A program made the position numbers and the translations under genes. From NCBI RefSeq assembly GCF_008298015.1, contig NZ_VTPX01000001.1, forward strand, positions 558,001-622,000: DNA of 64,000 nucleotides, written 5' to 3'. The notes beneath the pieces are model-generated. The model was not told the DNA's origin. It ran no database searches and saw only the letters and a list, made by a program, of their open reading frames with translations. Positions 8,726 through 17,244 of the stretch are shown one piece after another; the first letter of the stretch is position 1, and each line of letters begins with the position of its first letter. The DNA comes from Salinicola corii (GTDB taxonomy: Bacteria > Pseudomonadota > Gammaproteobacteria > Pseudomonadales > Halomonadaceae).

Positions 8726-9865
8726 TCAGCGCGCCACCGGACGCCGGAAAGGCGTGGCCGATCCCTCCTCGCCGTCGTCGAGAACCTCTTCCAGCCAGTG
8801 GCCGGCGCGCTTGGCCTTGGCATTCAGGTAGCGTCGGTTCTGCTTGGTCAGCTTGCCGTAGACGCCACGCCGGTTGACCACCTCGATACCGCCCTGGTCC
8901 ATGGCGGCGATCTTCTCGGGATTGTTGGTCAACAGTTCGATTCGCGCGATCTCGAGCTGCTCGAGCATCTCCAGGGCGACTTCGTAGGTTCGCTCGTCCT
9001 CCCCGAACCCGAGTACCTGATCGGCATCGACCGTATCCAGGCCTCCATCCTGCAGGGTATAGGCACGCAGCTTGTTGGCCAGCCCGATACCCCGGCCTTC
9101 CTGGGCGAGGTAAAGCAGGACGCCGCCGCCGCGTTCGTCGATGGTGCGCACGCTCTCGCGCAGCTGCTCGCCGCAGTCGCAGCGCAAACTGCCGAAAAGA
9201 TCGCCGGTGAGGCAGGCCGAATGGAGACGCACCGGCACGGCATCGTTCCATTCGCCGCGATTGCCAATCACGATCGCGATGTGCTCGCGCATGCCGTCGG
9301 CCTCCCGGAACATGACGAATTTCGCGCGTTCGGCGTGGGATAGCGGGATGTCCGCGTCACTGGTGCGTTTGAGAAAGCGCGACCGACTCTCGGAGTAGGC
9401 ATCGATCTGCTCGGCGGCGACCGCCAGGATGGTACCTTCCGCGACCAGCGCTTTGACCTGGGCGCGTTGCGCGTGGCTGACCTCGGCGACCACGGCCGCC
9501 GGGATTAGCAGGCCGATTCGCATCAGATCCAGCGCCGCCCCGCTCGCCGGATTGGCGGCGACGGGCTGGCAATCCACGGGCAGCCGCTGCGTTTCGTCGC
9601 TGGCCCAGGCGGCAATGGCGTGGGCGTCGTCGCCGGGGATGACCGGCACCAGCCCTACGCGTGGGCCGAAGTCGATGCCCAGCCGCGCCAGGCGGTGGCG
9701 GGTCAGCGCCAGTGCGGCCGGGTTGCCGGCGAGCGCCGGCAGTGCCGCCAGCGCGTCGTCGTCGCAGCCCTCGAGCGGGTGGACCACCACGTCGCCGCTG
9801 GCGGCACGCACGAGAACCGGGAGGCCGCGTCGCAGATCGAATATCGCGCGTTCTACCTGTCGCAT
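8726..9865 (-). CDS. ribA: GTP cyclohydrolase II with an extra N-terminal domain
   Basis: The protein has 379 residues. Residues of about 185-360 form a complete GTP cyclohydrolase II domain: the zinc cysteines Cys218, Cys229 and Cys231 (SACLTGDLFGSLRCDCG), the catalytic LAQEGRGIGL loop at about 253-262, and LLTNNPEKI at about 311-319. The enzyme opens GTP to 2,5-diamino-6-ribosylamino-4(3H)-pyrimidinone 5'-phosphate, formate and pyrophosphate. The first 180 residues resemble a degenerate RibB-like region; I see no intact DHBP synthase motif. A perfect 8-bp hairpin (GGTGGCGC/GCGCCACC, 8719-8739) spans the stop codon. The gene is divergent from the RibD-type reductase. It could be the housekeeping enzyme, but the context suggests a dedicated pathway copy. 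Confidence 0.88.
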   Translation of the reverse strand: MRQVERAIFDLRRGLPVLVRAASGDVVVHPLEGCDDDALAALPALAGNPAALALTRHRLARLGIDFGPRVGLVPVIPGDDAHAIAAWASDETQRLPVDCQPVAANPASGAALDLMRIGLLIPAAVVAEVSHAQRAQVKALVAEGTILAVAAEQIDAYSESRSRFLKRTSDADIPLSHAERAKFVMFREADGMREHIAIVIGNRGEWNDAVPVRLHSACLTGDLFGSLRCDCGEQLRESVRTIDERGGGVLLYLAQEGRGIGLANKLRAYTLQDGGLDTVDADQVLGFGEDERTYEVALEMLEQLEIARIELLTNNPEKIAAMDQGGIEVVNRRGVYGKLTKQNRRYLNAKAKRAGHWLEEVLDDGEEGSATPFRRPVAR

Positions 9866-10024
9866 GCTCGTCTCCTTATCCTGTCGTCCATGATCAGTCT
9901 CATCTGTGATCGCTATCCGTGATCGGCACCCGTGGTCGGCGTGGAAGAGCGGCGAGGTGAGCCGGAATGACGGCGCTCACCGCCGAACGCTCTCCGCGCC
10001 AAGGGCGATCTTTGTTACGCTGTG

Positions 10025-10948
10025 ATGCCTTCTGGCCAAGGAATGACCGTGACCGCCTCGTCCGATAACCCCGCCCACGCCGTTACGCCCACCGTGTCCG
10101 CGTCCCTGGCCTGGCGCTGGCTTCGCCAGGTGGCGGCCCTGACCCGTGACGATATGTTTGATGGTACGGTCATCGATGGACATCACCACCTGGAGATTGA
10201 CGCCGCTGGCGGTTGGTATTGTAGCCATCCGGTCGACGAGGAGGCCGCGCAACTGCTGACAATCTGGCTGCCGTGGTGCATGGCGGATATCGCTGATGGA
10301 CCGCGAGTCATTGCCCAAATCGGCCAGAGTCTCGACGGTCGCATCGCCACAGTCGGTGGCGCCTCGCACTATGTCACCGGCGAGCAGAGCCTGGTTCACC
10401 TCCATCGCTTGCGGGCGCTGGTCGATGCCGTAATCGTGGGCGCCAGCACGGTCGATGCCGACGATCCGCAGCTCACCGTGCGTCATGTCGAGGGCGACAA
10501 CCCGCTGCGGGTGGTGCTCGATCCGCGCGGTCGCGTGCCGGCCGAGAGAGGCGTCTTCATGCGGCCGGCGGTGCCCACCTGGCATCTGGTCGGTGCTGGC
10601 GTCGGTGGCCACGGCACGGCGGCGCACGTCAGCGTCAAGACGCTGACGAAGGGGGCCGCCGGCGTCGATCCGGCCGAGGTCATCGCGCTGCTCGCAGAGC
10701 AAGGCTGCCGGCGGATTCTGGTCGAGGGCGGCGGCCTGACGATCTCCCGTTTTCTCGAAGCGAAGCGTCTCGACCGCCTGCACAGCGTGGTCGCACCCAT
10801 GCTGATCGGCTCCGGTCGCCCGGCGCTGACGCTGCCCGAAATCGATTCGCTGGAAGACGCGCTGCGCCCCGTCTGCCGTCACTTCCGGCTGGGCGACGAT
10901 ATGCTGTTCGATCTCGATCTGCGCGACCGAGCTCCGTCGGCGTCTTGA
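10025..10948 (+). CDS. RibD C-terminal-type reductase, stand-alone
   Basis: The C-terminal ~210 residues match the reductase half of RibD, a dihydrofolate-reductase-like fold that reduces the ribosyl side chain of the RibA product using NADPH: AQIGQSLDGRIAT, a long variable middle, and RRILVEGGGLTISRFLEA. The zinc deaminase domain of full RibD is absent. Instead there is a ~90-residue N-terminal extension with no motif I recognise. Start choice is uncertain: GTG 10022, ATG 10025 or ATG 10043, none with well-spaced Shine-Dalgarno sequence. It ends 2 bases from the convergent membrane-protein gene and is divergent from ribA. Confidence 0.82.
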   Translation: MPSGQGMTVTASSDNPAHAVTPTVSASLAWRWLRQVAALTRDDMFDGTVIDGHHHLEIDAAGGWYCSHPVDEEAAQLLTIWLPWCMADIADGPRVIAQIGQSLDGRIATVGGASHYVTGEQSLVHLHRLRALVDAVIVGASTVDADDPQLTVRHVEGDNPLRVVLDPRGRVPAERGVFMRPAVPTWHLVGAGVGGHGTAAHVSVKTLTKGAAGVDPAEVIALLAEQGCRRILVEGGGLTISRFLEAKRLDRLHSVVAPMLIGSGRPALTLPEIDSLEDALRPVCRHFRLGDDMLFDLDLRDRAPSAS

Positions 10949-10950
10949 TC

Positions 10951-11940
10951 TCATCCGGGATGTCCCTCCGATGCCATCTTTTGGCGGACCGAGGCTACCC
11001 GGCTCGCTCGACGGTCCCACAGCACCACCACCAATCCCGGCAGACTGGCGGCAAGAACGAGCAGGCCGTAGGTCACGGACAGCGCGACTCCCTCCTGGGC
11101 CGGCAGTCCGGCCAGCGGCCAGATCAGCGCGGCAGCGCCTTCCCGTAACCCCCAGCCTGCGACGGTCAAGGGGATCGCCATGGCCATCAGTAGGGGAGGA
11201 ATCAGCGGCAGCAACTGCGGGACCGGCCGTTGAAGGCCCAAGGCCTGGGCGGCGCAGAGAAATACGGCGACGTAGGTGGCAATCACCAGTAGCGAGCTGA
11301 CTAGTTGGGCGGGCCACACGGATATTGCCAGCAGCGTTCGCCTGATGTCCTGGCCGAACGTTGCCAGTGCCGGCCAGCGCCGCCGCCTCAACACGCCCAT
11401 GGTAATGCCGGCCAGCAGCAGTGCCGCCAGCGGAAGCCATGCCAGGGTCATCGCCTGGGTATGCCATGCCCGGGCGATGCCGTGGCGTAAAGCCGGCGAG
11501 AGACAGATGGCGGCAACCGCCACGAGCAGCAGCGCCACTTGTCCGGACGCGCGCTCGATGATGACGGCTCGAACTGCCGGTCCCGACGGCGATGGTTGGC
11601 CGGCACCGGGTTGTGTCCGGGTGTTGCCGTGGCGCCAAGCCCGAGCCGCGTCCCCCAGGACGCCGCCCGGCAGCACCTGGTTCAGGAAGGTGGCCAGATA
11701 GTATTCGCGTATGGCCGTGGGCCATCGCAGTGCGATGCCGATCCGGTGAGCCGTCATTCGCCAGCGCCAGGCCGAGATCGCGACCTGGGGGATACCAATC
11801 AGGACCGCGAGCATGACCCAGGCCGGCGATAGTGCCATGAACCGTTCCAGCAGCTGGCCAGTATCCAGTTTCCACGCCAGCACGCCCAGCAGCGCCAGCG
11901 TCACGGCCAGCCGCAGCCAGGGCGACAGCCACTGATTCAC
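10951..11940 (-). CDS. Multi-pass membrane protein, LPG-synthase TM/UPF0104 family
   Basis: The protein has 329 residues and about eight hydrophobic segments, beginning LRLAVTLALLGVLAWKL. It carries the family's hallmarks: an early arginine-rich loop (WRWRMTAHRIG), EYYLATFLNQVLPGGVLGDAARAWR, and the GWGLREGAAALIW motif. This fold is the flippase-like membrane half of lysylphosphatidylglycerol synthases, and stand-alone members are found beside glycosyltransferases in lipid and polyprenyl glycoconjugate pathways. It is the last gene of a coupled operon (ATGA overlap with the methyltransferase). A role in membrane transfer or flipping of the pathway product is inference. Confidence 0.82.
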   Translation of the reverse strand: MNQWLSPWLRLAVTLALLGVLAWKLDTGQLLERFMALSPAWVMLAVLIGIPQVAISAWRWRMTAHRIGIALRWPTAIREYYLATFLNQVLPGGVLGDAARAWRHGNTRTQPGAGQPSPSGPAVRAVIIERASGQVALLLVAVAAICLSPALRHGIARAWHTQAMTLAWLPLAALLLAGITMGVLRRRRWPALATFGQDIRRTLLAISVWPAQLVSSLLVIATYVAVFLCAAQALGLQRPVPQLLPLIPPLLMAMAIPLTVAGWGLREGAAALIWPLAGLPAQEGVALSVTYGLLVLAASLPGLVVVLWDRRASRVASVRQKMASEGHPG

Positions 11941-12848
11941 GCTCGCGCTCCCGAGCGTGTTCTGTCGCTCGGGGTCGCCAGCAGATCGCGGTGACCCACG
12001 GTCAACGTCACCCGCTCACGCAGCAGATCGTCGAGACGACGGGCATGCCATTGGTCGACGCGGTCCCGCTGCTGCGGCAATTGCTGGTGAAGCGCCTCGC
12101 GCCAGCCGGCCATCAGCGCCTCGGCGAGAGGTAGCGATTCCGGTCCGAGTTGCCAGGGGGACGCGGCTTCACGGATATGGTAGCCGCGATGGCGAAAGCT
12201 CTCGCGAAGCCGTCGAGGGGCCTCGCTTCCCATCGCCGGACCGTCGCCCTTGTCGCGATGCTGGTGTGCCTGGAGCGCGGCGAGCATGAAGCGGTCGTCG
12301 TCGCCGTAAAGCGCGCTGCCGCTGGCATCGTGGAAACGGATCAGGCCATCGATACTGAGGGCGAATAGTACCGCACAACCGCTACGCTGGCAGGCATCGG
12401 CCAATGCCCCGATATCGTCGGCCGTCAGCAGGTCGAACAGCGCCGAGGCGGTGACCAGATAGGCGCCTTGCAGCGTCTCTTCCAAGGTGTCGGCAAGACT
12501 TAGGTTGACGGACTCCAGGTGGATCGGCTGGGCGTCGGCGCTGACCAGGTACTGGCAGCGCAATCTGGCGGAAGCCAGCAGTTCTTCATCGTGATCGACC
12601 AGTCGCCAGTGCTGGGCGCCATGCAAGCGCGGGGCGAGATAGCGCAGGTTGGAGCCGCTGCCACAGCCGAGATCCACGATCGTCCGGCGGGCCTCGAGGG
12701 GCCTGCTTGGATCGGCATGTCGGGTCAGCCAGCTGTCGGCGGCGTGGGTCAACTGGGCATCCCGTGCCAGATGATCGGCCGGTTCGCGCAGTGTCAGCCA
12801 CTGTTCGCTGAAAAGGGCATTCGCGTTGGGCGTCCGTCGAGACATCAC
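11937..12848 (-). CDS. Class I SAM-dependent methyltransferase
   Basis: The protein has 303 residues. The SAM-binding motif I is IVDLGCGSGSNLRYLAPRL at about residues 57-75, followed by an acidic residue ending the second strand (WRLVDHDEELL) and a motif IV-like region (YLVTASALFDLLTADD). The N-terminal segment FSEQWLTLREPADHLAR resembles small-molecule methyltransferases. The acceptor is unknown. The start overlaps the glycosyltransferase stop and the stop overlaps the membrane-protein start, both by ATGA, so it is the third cistron of a four-gene coupled unit. Confidence 0.85.
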   Translation of the reverse strand: MMSRRTPNANALFSEQWLTLREPADHLARDAQLTHAADSWLTRHADPSRPLEARRTIVDLGCGSGSNLRYLAPRLHGAQHWRLVDHDEELLASARLRCQYLVSADAQPIHLESVNLSLADTLEETLQGAYLVTASALFDLLTADDIGALADACQRSGCAVLFALSIDGLIRFHDASGSALYGDDDRFMLAALQAHQHRDKGDGPAMGSEAPRRLRESFRHRGYHIREAASPWQLGPESLPLAEALMAGWREALHQQLPQQRDRVDQWHARRLDDLLRERVTLTVGHRDLLATPSDRTRSGARA

Positions 12849-13912
12849 GGCCGCTCCTTGGATAGGCCGAAGCGAGCCAGCGCGATGCCGAATGCCTCGG
12901 CAGCGGTCTGCCAGTCGCTCAGCGTTTCACGGGCTTCGCGGGCGCCGGCCCGATAGCGGGTATAAGTCTCCGGCTCCTCGAGCATGGATCGAATGGCATC
13001 TCGTAGCGCGCTGACGTCGCCGGGCACCACCTTGATGCCAGCAGCGTCCGGCAGCGTGTGGGCCAGCGCACCACCTGTGGTGGTGACGACGGGCAGCCCG
13101 TGGGCCAGCGCCTCGGTGATCACCATGCCGTAACCCTCGTAATGCGAGGGCAGCACGAAGAGATCGGCTCCGGCGTAGAACGCTGGCAAGCGCTCCAAGG
13201 GTTGCGAGCCGAGCAGTTCGATTCGCGCTTCGAGCCGGTGCCGGGCTATCGCCTCGCGCACCTGAGCCACGTAGTGATCGGCGCGGTCGAGGGCGCCGAC
13301 CAGTTGACACTGCCATGGCAGATCGGCCAGTTCTGACAACGCCTCCACCAGGAGATCCTGGCCCTTGCGCGGCGTGATGGTGGCGATGCAGAGTAGGCGG
13401 GGTATGGCATTCGACTCTTCGTTCTTCTCGATGGGGCTGAGCTCGACGCCGGGTTCGATGACCGCGATTCGGTCGGCCGACACGTCGAAGTCGGCGAGCC
13501 GCCGGGCGGTGTAGACGCTGGTCACCATGACGCCCTCCACTGCTGCCAGCGCCCGTGTTTCGCTGATCCGGAAACGCTGCTGCTCGGGTGTGCCCAGCCC
13601 CGTTTCGTCGGCCAGTGGATGGTGGACCAGGGCGATGATCGACAGCCGCGACGCGTGACGCTCGACGATCGCCGGCAGGCCGCCCATGGCCAGGCCATCT
13701 ATGACGACGAGAGTATCCTCAGGTTGGCGAGTGAGGGCGCTGTCCAGGGCGTGAGAGGCGACGGCGTCGGGCTCGGGGAATCGTCCCTCGAGTCCGATGA
13801 CGTCGATCGTCCAGCCCGTCGCGCGCAGCGCCTCGACGATTCGCGCATCGTAGACGTAGCCGCCGGTCAGTTGTGCCGGGTCGCCGGCGACGATCAGGGT
13901 GAATTCGTTCAC
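12845..13912 (-). CDS. Glycosyltransferase family 4 (GT-B fold)
   Basis: The protein has 355 residues with a GT-B architecture. The N-terminal half has the glycine-rich acceptor loop ([20 protein letters not shown]). The C-terminal half has the nucleotide-sugar site, with [20 protein letters not shown] and the EX7E motif [16 protein letters not shown]4 enzymes are retaining transferases using NDP-sugars or similar donors. It overlaps the PTPS-like gene before it and the methyltransferase after it by 4 bases each, which ties glycosylation to the pterin-like enzymes of the cluster. Donor and acceptor cannot be predicted. Confidence 0.9.
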   Translation of the reverse strand: MNEFTLIVAGDPAQLTGGYVYDARIVEALRATGWTIDVIGLEGRFPEPDAVASHALDSALTRQPEDTLVVIDGLAMGGLPAIVERHASRLSIIALVHHPLADETGLGTPEQQRFRISETRALAAVEGVMVTSVYTARRLADFDVSADRIAVIEPGVELSPIEKNEESNAIPRLLCIATITPRKGQDLLVEALSELADLPWQCQLVGALDRADHYVAQVREAIARHRLEARIELLGSQPLERLPAFYAGADLFVLPSHYEGYGMVITEALAHGLPVVTTTGGALAHTLPDAAGIKVVPGDVSALRDAIRSMLEEPETYTRYRAGAREARETLSDWQTAAEAFGIALARFGLSKERP

Positions 13913-14307
13913 AGTCCACCCTCATAGCTGGCCCAGGCGACGTGGGATTCATGCAGGGTGACGGTCAGCGCGGTGAGATGACGTCCGCCCTCGCCGAGCC
14001 CTCCCTCGCGGATGGCGTGCGCCACCCGGTCGAAGACGATCTTGGCCATGAATTCGGTCGTGGTGTTGCGCCCTTTGAAGGCGGGCATGTCGTCGAGGTT
14101 GTTCAGGGTGAATTCGCCGAGCACGCGTTTCAGCGTCTCGCTGGCGAGGCCGATGTCGACGACGAGATCGTCGTGGTCCAGCTCCGGGCGCTTGAAAGTG
14201 ACATCGACCACGTAGGTCGCCCCGTGCAGCTTCTGTGCCGGGCCGAAGGTGTCGCTGTTGAAGCTGTGGGCGATCATCATGTGATCGCGAACGGTCAAGC
14301 TGAACAT
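13909..14307 (-). CDS. PTPS/QueD-fold protein with altered active site
   Basis: The protein has 132 residues, the usual length of the 6-pyruvoyl-tetrahydropterin synthase/6-carboxytetrahydropterin synthase family, and aligns along its length. Visible matches are AHSF for the first zinc-His segment, LHGATY for the LHGHSY segment, [18 protein letters not shown] for LNDIPGLENPTSEVLAK, and LHESHVA for the Glu-containing end. Against E. coli QueD, the catalytic Cys four residues before HGH is Ala, the second His of HGH is Ala, and the Asp-His pair is gone (TLNN). Zinc binding and the standard lyase chemistry are therefore doubtful. It is the first gene of the coupled unit, 121 bases after the dehydrogenase. 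Confidence 0.82.
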   Translation of the reverse strand: MFSLTVRDHMMIAHSFNSDTFGPAQKLHGATYVVDVTFKRPELDHDDLVVDIGLASETLKRVLGEFTLNNLDDMPAFKGRNTTTEFMAKIVFDRVAHAIREGGLGEGGRHLTALTVTLHESHVAWASYEGGL

Positions 14308-14428
14308 TCCTCTCGCTCCTTGATGAGTCGGCCTGGTGGGGGCCGGTGCCGAATTTGCGTCTTGCTGTCCCTGGCGAGTCCCCGGTGGCGAACGCGATAC
14401 CGGGTCGGTGTGATGAGGTTACGCAGTA

Positions 14429-15400
14429 TCAGCCGTAACGGATGCGCTGGCAGAGAGTATCGTCGTCACGCTGGCTCAGTCGCTTGAGTGTTTCGGGCAG
14501 ATCCCGGAAATGGCTTTCCCCGCTGATCAGTACGTCCAGGCAGTCGTGATCGAGCAGCGCCAGCGCCAGGGTGAGCCGCCGCTTGTGATTCCAGCGAGGA
14601 CGATGCCCGGGCGACACGCTGCCGACCTGGCTCGATCGCAGCGTCAGGCGACGCGCGTGAAACGCCTCGCCGAGCGACAGATTGACCTCGCGACTACCGT
14701 ACCAGCTCATTTCCAGCACGGTGGCCTCGAACCCTGCCAGTGAAAGAGCGCTTTGCAAGCCGGCATCCGACGCGCTGGCATGCACCACCAGATCCTGTTC
14801 GGCCTCGGCGGTCTCGGGGGTGTGGAAATCCACCCCCAGCGCCTCGCCGAGAAAGCGCTTGCGCTCGTCGATATCGATCAGTTGGACGTGGGTCCCGGGC
14901 AGTCGGGCGCAGAGCCAGGCCACCAGGGCGCCGACCACGCCAGCGCCGACGACGCTGATGCGGTCGCCGATGCCTGGCGCCGCGTCCCACAAGGCGTTGA
15001 GCGCCGTTTCCATGTTGGCGCCGAGTATCGCGCGCTGCGGGGGCACGCCGGGCGGCAGCGGCACGACATCCTCGACGCCGACACGGTAGTGGGTCTGGTG
15101 AGGGTGCAAGCAGTAGATGTATCGCCCGTGCCAGTCGTGCGCTCCCTGTTCTACGACGCCGACATTGGAGTAGCCGTATTTGACCGGGCCGGGAAACTCG
15201 CCGCTTTGAAAGGGGGCCCGCATTCGCTGGTATTCGCTCGCCGGTACCTGGCCGTTGAAGACCAGGGTCTCGCTGCCCCGGCTGATGGCGGAGTAACAGG
15301 TGCGGATCATCAAGTCGCCGCTGACACTCAGCTCGGCCTGGCGAATTTCGCCGTTACCGTTGCCGAGAGACCAGAAGGCATGAGCGTAAGGCGTCGTCAT
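14429..15400 (-). CDS. Medium-chain dehydrogenase/reductase, zinc-less type
   Basis: The protein has 323 residues from the ATG at 15400. It has a GroES-like N-terminal half and a Rossmann half with the dinucleotide motif VVGAGVVGALVAW followed by the acidic residue in LIDIDER. The segment SAISRGSETLVFNG replaces the Cys-containing catalytic-zinc motif of classical alcohol dehydrogenases, as in the BchC-like branch, so it is unlikely to bind catalytic zinc. It probably oxidises or reduces a hydroxyl or keto group of a ring-type substrate. It is the first minus-strand gene of the cluster and runs divergently from the CDP-alcohol transferase gene, sharing a 355-base intergenic region. Confidence 0.82.
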   Translation of the reverse strand: MTTPYAHAFWSLGNGNGEIRQAELSVSGDLMIRTCYSAISRGSETLVFNGQVPASEYQRMRAPFQSGEFPGPVKYGYSNVGVVEQGAHDWHGRYIYCLHPHQTHYRVGVEDVVPLPPGVPPQRAILGANMETALNALWDAAPGIGDRISVVGAGVVGALVAWLCARLPGTHVQLIDIDERKRFLGEALGVDFHTPETAEAEQDLVVHASASDAGLQSALSLAGFEATVLEMSWYGSREVNLSLGEAFHARRLTLRSSQVGSVSPGHRPRWNHKRRLTLALALLDHDCLDVLISGESHFRDLPETLKRLSQRDDDTLCQRIRYG

Positions 15401-15482
15401 TGCGATATCCGTTCCTTGATGACAGATCGGGATGGCGGTTCGTCGTCTCGCTGAGAGTATGGCAGAGTGTGACGAATTAGCA

Positions 15483-15501
15483 TTGTACAAATGGTGTACA
15501 A
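15483..15501. promoter_or_regulatory. Perfect 7-5-7 inverted repeat, candidate operator
   Basis: TTGTACA-AATGG-TGTACAA is a perfect dyad in the 355-base gap (15401-15755) between the divergent dehydrogenase and CDP-alcohol transferase genes, and a lone TTGTAC half-site occurs at about 15664. The 19-bp dyad is the size of MerR-type operators, but I cannot place convincing -35/-10 elements around it, so the regulator family is open. The rest of the gap shows no gene; the only other clear signal is the GGGAGGAA ribosome site at 15741-15748. Confidence 0.55.
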
Positions 15502-15755
15502 GAAGAGATCGAAAAACAAGATTCCTTCGAACCGATGGCGGTGCCGGCCATTCGCCGGCCCATGACGAGCGATGGAGAGATCGGCCAATTACCGGCGTTG
15601 CTCGCCCCGCCGATCGCCGCGATGATCAGCAATTCTCGCAAATCGGTCAAACTGCATCCAAACTTGTACGGGCAGCGTATCGGTTGGAGGGCCTCGTTAC
15701 GATCTGGCGTCATGGCTGGTCGAGGAGCGAGCCATCATTAGGGAGGAAATCACCG

Positions 15756-16517
15756 ATGCGACACTCATCGACACGTATCTCGGCAGCGGCTTTCCGCCGG
15801 GTCGGATCCCTGCGCGGCTGGGTCGAGATGGCGGCGGGGCTCGCACTGGTCGCCCTGCTGACCGAGTGGGTGCACTGGGCATTCTCGGCGCCTTCGGGCC
15901 TGCGTTTCACGGCGGGCGGCATCTACGTGGCGATTGCCACGGTAGTGCTGTGGGCCTGGCCAGCCTCGCGGCAGGGCCTCGGCTGGGCGAACCGTGTCAC
16001 GCTGCTCCGCGCAGCGCTGATCGCGATCGTTGCCGGCGTCGTGGTGTACCCGGAATTCATTCAGCGCCATGCCGAGGGCATCGCGGCGCTGTCGTTACTG
16101 GCGCTGGCACTCGACGGCATCGATGGTTGGGTGGCGCGGCGAACCGGGTCGTCCAGCGCCTTCGGGGCGCGGTTCGACATGGAGCTGGATGCGTTCTTCA
16201 TCGTCGTGCTATGCATGGCGTTGATTGCCCTGGACAAGGTGGGTGCCTGGATCCTGCTCATCGGGCTGGCGCGGTATGCCTTCCTGGTAGCTGGCGTCTA
16301 CTCGCCGTGGCTCAATCGCTCCCTGCCCGAGAGCTATTTTCGCAAGACGGTCTGCGTCTGGCAGGTGTCGACGCTGATGGTCTGCCTGCTTCCCTTCGTC
16401 GAACCCTCATGGGCTACCGCTTTCACGCTCGTGGCGGCGGCGCTGCTGGTCCTCTCCTTTGGCCGGGACATCGTCTGGCTCTGGCGCCGTCGACCCGTTG
16501 GCGACATCGAGCTCTGA
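15756..16517 (+). CDS. CDP-alcohol phosphatidyltransferase family protein
   Basis: The protein has 253 residues from the ATG at 15756, preceded by GGGAGGAA at a good distance. It carries the full CDP-alcohol phosphotransferase signature (DG-x2-DGWVAR-x8-G-x3-D-x3-D in DGIDGWVARR...GARFDMELD) and about six hydrophobic helices. These integral membrane enzymes move a phospho-alcohol group from a CDP-activated donor (CDP-diacylglycerol or CDP-alcohol) to a hydroxyl acceptor. It is not the housekeeping PgsA, which lies at 22.5 kb. Being divergent from the glycosyltransferase operon, it may attach a phospho-lipid or phospho-alcohol group to the cluster product, which is inference. Confidence 0.85.
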   Translation: MRHSSTRISAAAFRRVGSLRGWVEMAAGLALVALLTEWVHWAFSAPSGLRFTAGGIYVAIATVVLWAWPASRQGLGWANRVTLLRAALIAIVAGVVVYPEFIQRHAEGIAALSLLALALDGIDGWVARRTGSSSAFGARFDMELDAFFIVVLCMALIALDKVGAWILLIGLARYAFLVAGVYSPWLNRSLPESYFRKTVCVWQVSTLMVCLLPFVEPSWATAFTLVAAALLVLSFGRDIVWLWRRRPVGDIEL

Positions 16518-16575
16518 GCGGCGTCGCTGTCTCTCCCGACCCCTGTTGGGTCGATTTTCCCGCAAGGAGGCTGTC

Positions 16576-17163
16576 ATGAGATCCGCCCAGTTGAACATCC
16601 TTCCCGCTCTGGTGCTGCTGGCGCTGGCATCGTCGCCGGCAAACGCCGAGCCGCAGCGCTTCGACATCGATCATGAACACTTTTCCATCGCTTTCATGGT
16701 GGATCATCTGGGTTACGCAAACCTGCTCGGACAGTTCCTGGAGGGCGAGGGCGCTTTCGTCTACGACCGCGAGACGCAAACATTGGTCTCGGCAGAGGTC
16801 ACGATCCAGTCCAGTAGCGTCTTCACCAATCTCGGCGCTCGCGACGAGCATCTGCGGGGGCGCGACTTTCTGGACGCGGACAATCATCCCCGGATACATT
16901 TCGTAGCCACGGATTTCAAGCCGTCGTCCCCGACGACGGGGTCGCTGAATGGCAAGCTCACGCTGCTGGGTCGTACCGAGCCGGTCACGCTGGACGTCAC
17001 GTTGAATCAGGATGCGGTTTATCCGTTCGGGCCCGGGCAGCCCACGCTGGGGCTATCGGTCCGGGGCGCTCTTGATCGCAGTAACTGGGGGATGAATTAT
17101 GGCGTCGACGACGGGATGGTCGGCGACCATGTGACCCTGATCTTCGAATTGGAAGCGGTATAG
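16576..17163 (+). CDS. YceI-family periplasmic lipocalin-like protein
   Basis: The protein has 195 residues from the ATG at 16576, with AAGGAGG at 16564-16570. A clear Sec signal peptide ends about residue 24 (ANA|EPQ). The mature part has the YceI pattern: FDIDHEHFSIAFMVDHLGYANLLGQF, then SSVFTNLGARDEHLRGRDFLDADNHP, and a C-terminal beta barrel. YceI proteins bind isoprenoid-type hydrophobic molecules in the periplasm. The gene is 58 bases after the CDP-alcohol transferase on the same strand, so co-transcription is possible. Confidence 0.9.
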   Translation: MRSAQLNILPALVLLALASSPANAEPQRFDIDHEHFSIAFMVDHLGYANLLGQFLEGEGAFVYDRETQTLVSAEVTIQSSSVFTNLGARDEHLRGRDFLDADNHPRIHFVATDFKPSSPTTGSLNGKLTLLGRTEPVTLDVTLNQDAVYPFGPGQPTLGLSVRGALDRSNWGMNYGVDDGMVGDHVTLIFELEAV

Positions 17164-17244
17164 CGGGATGACTCTTCCAGATGACGTGACGGCTCCACGA
17201 TCACGATCTCTTCATTACCGACCCAACCATTGTCAAGGATCGTC

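Noticed and set aside
9977-11932. 651-residue minus-strand ORF overlapping the RibD-type and membrane-protein genes
   Set aside because: It overlaps two well-supported genes in the wrong frames and shows no domain.
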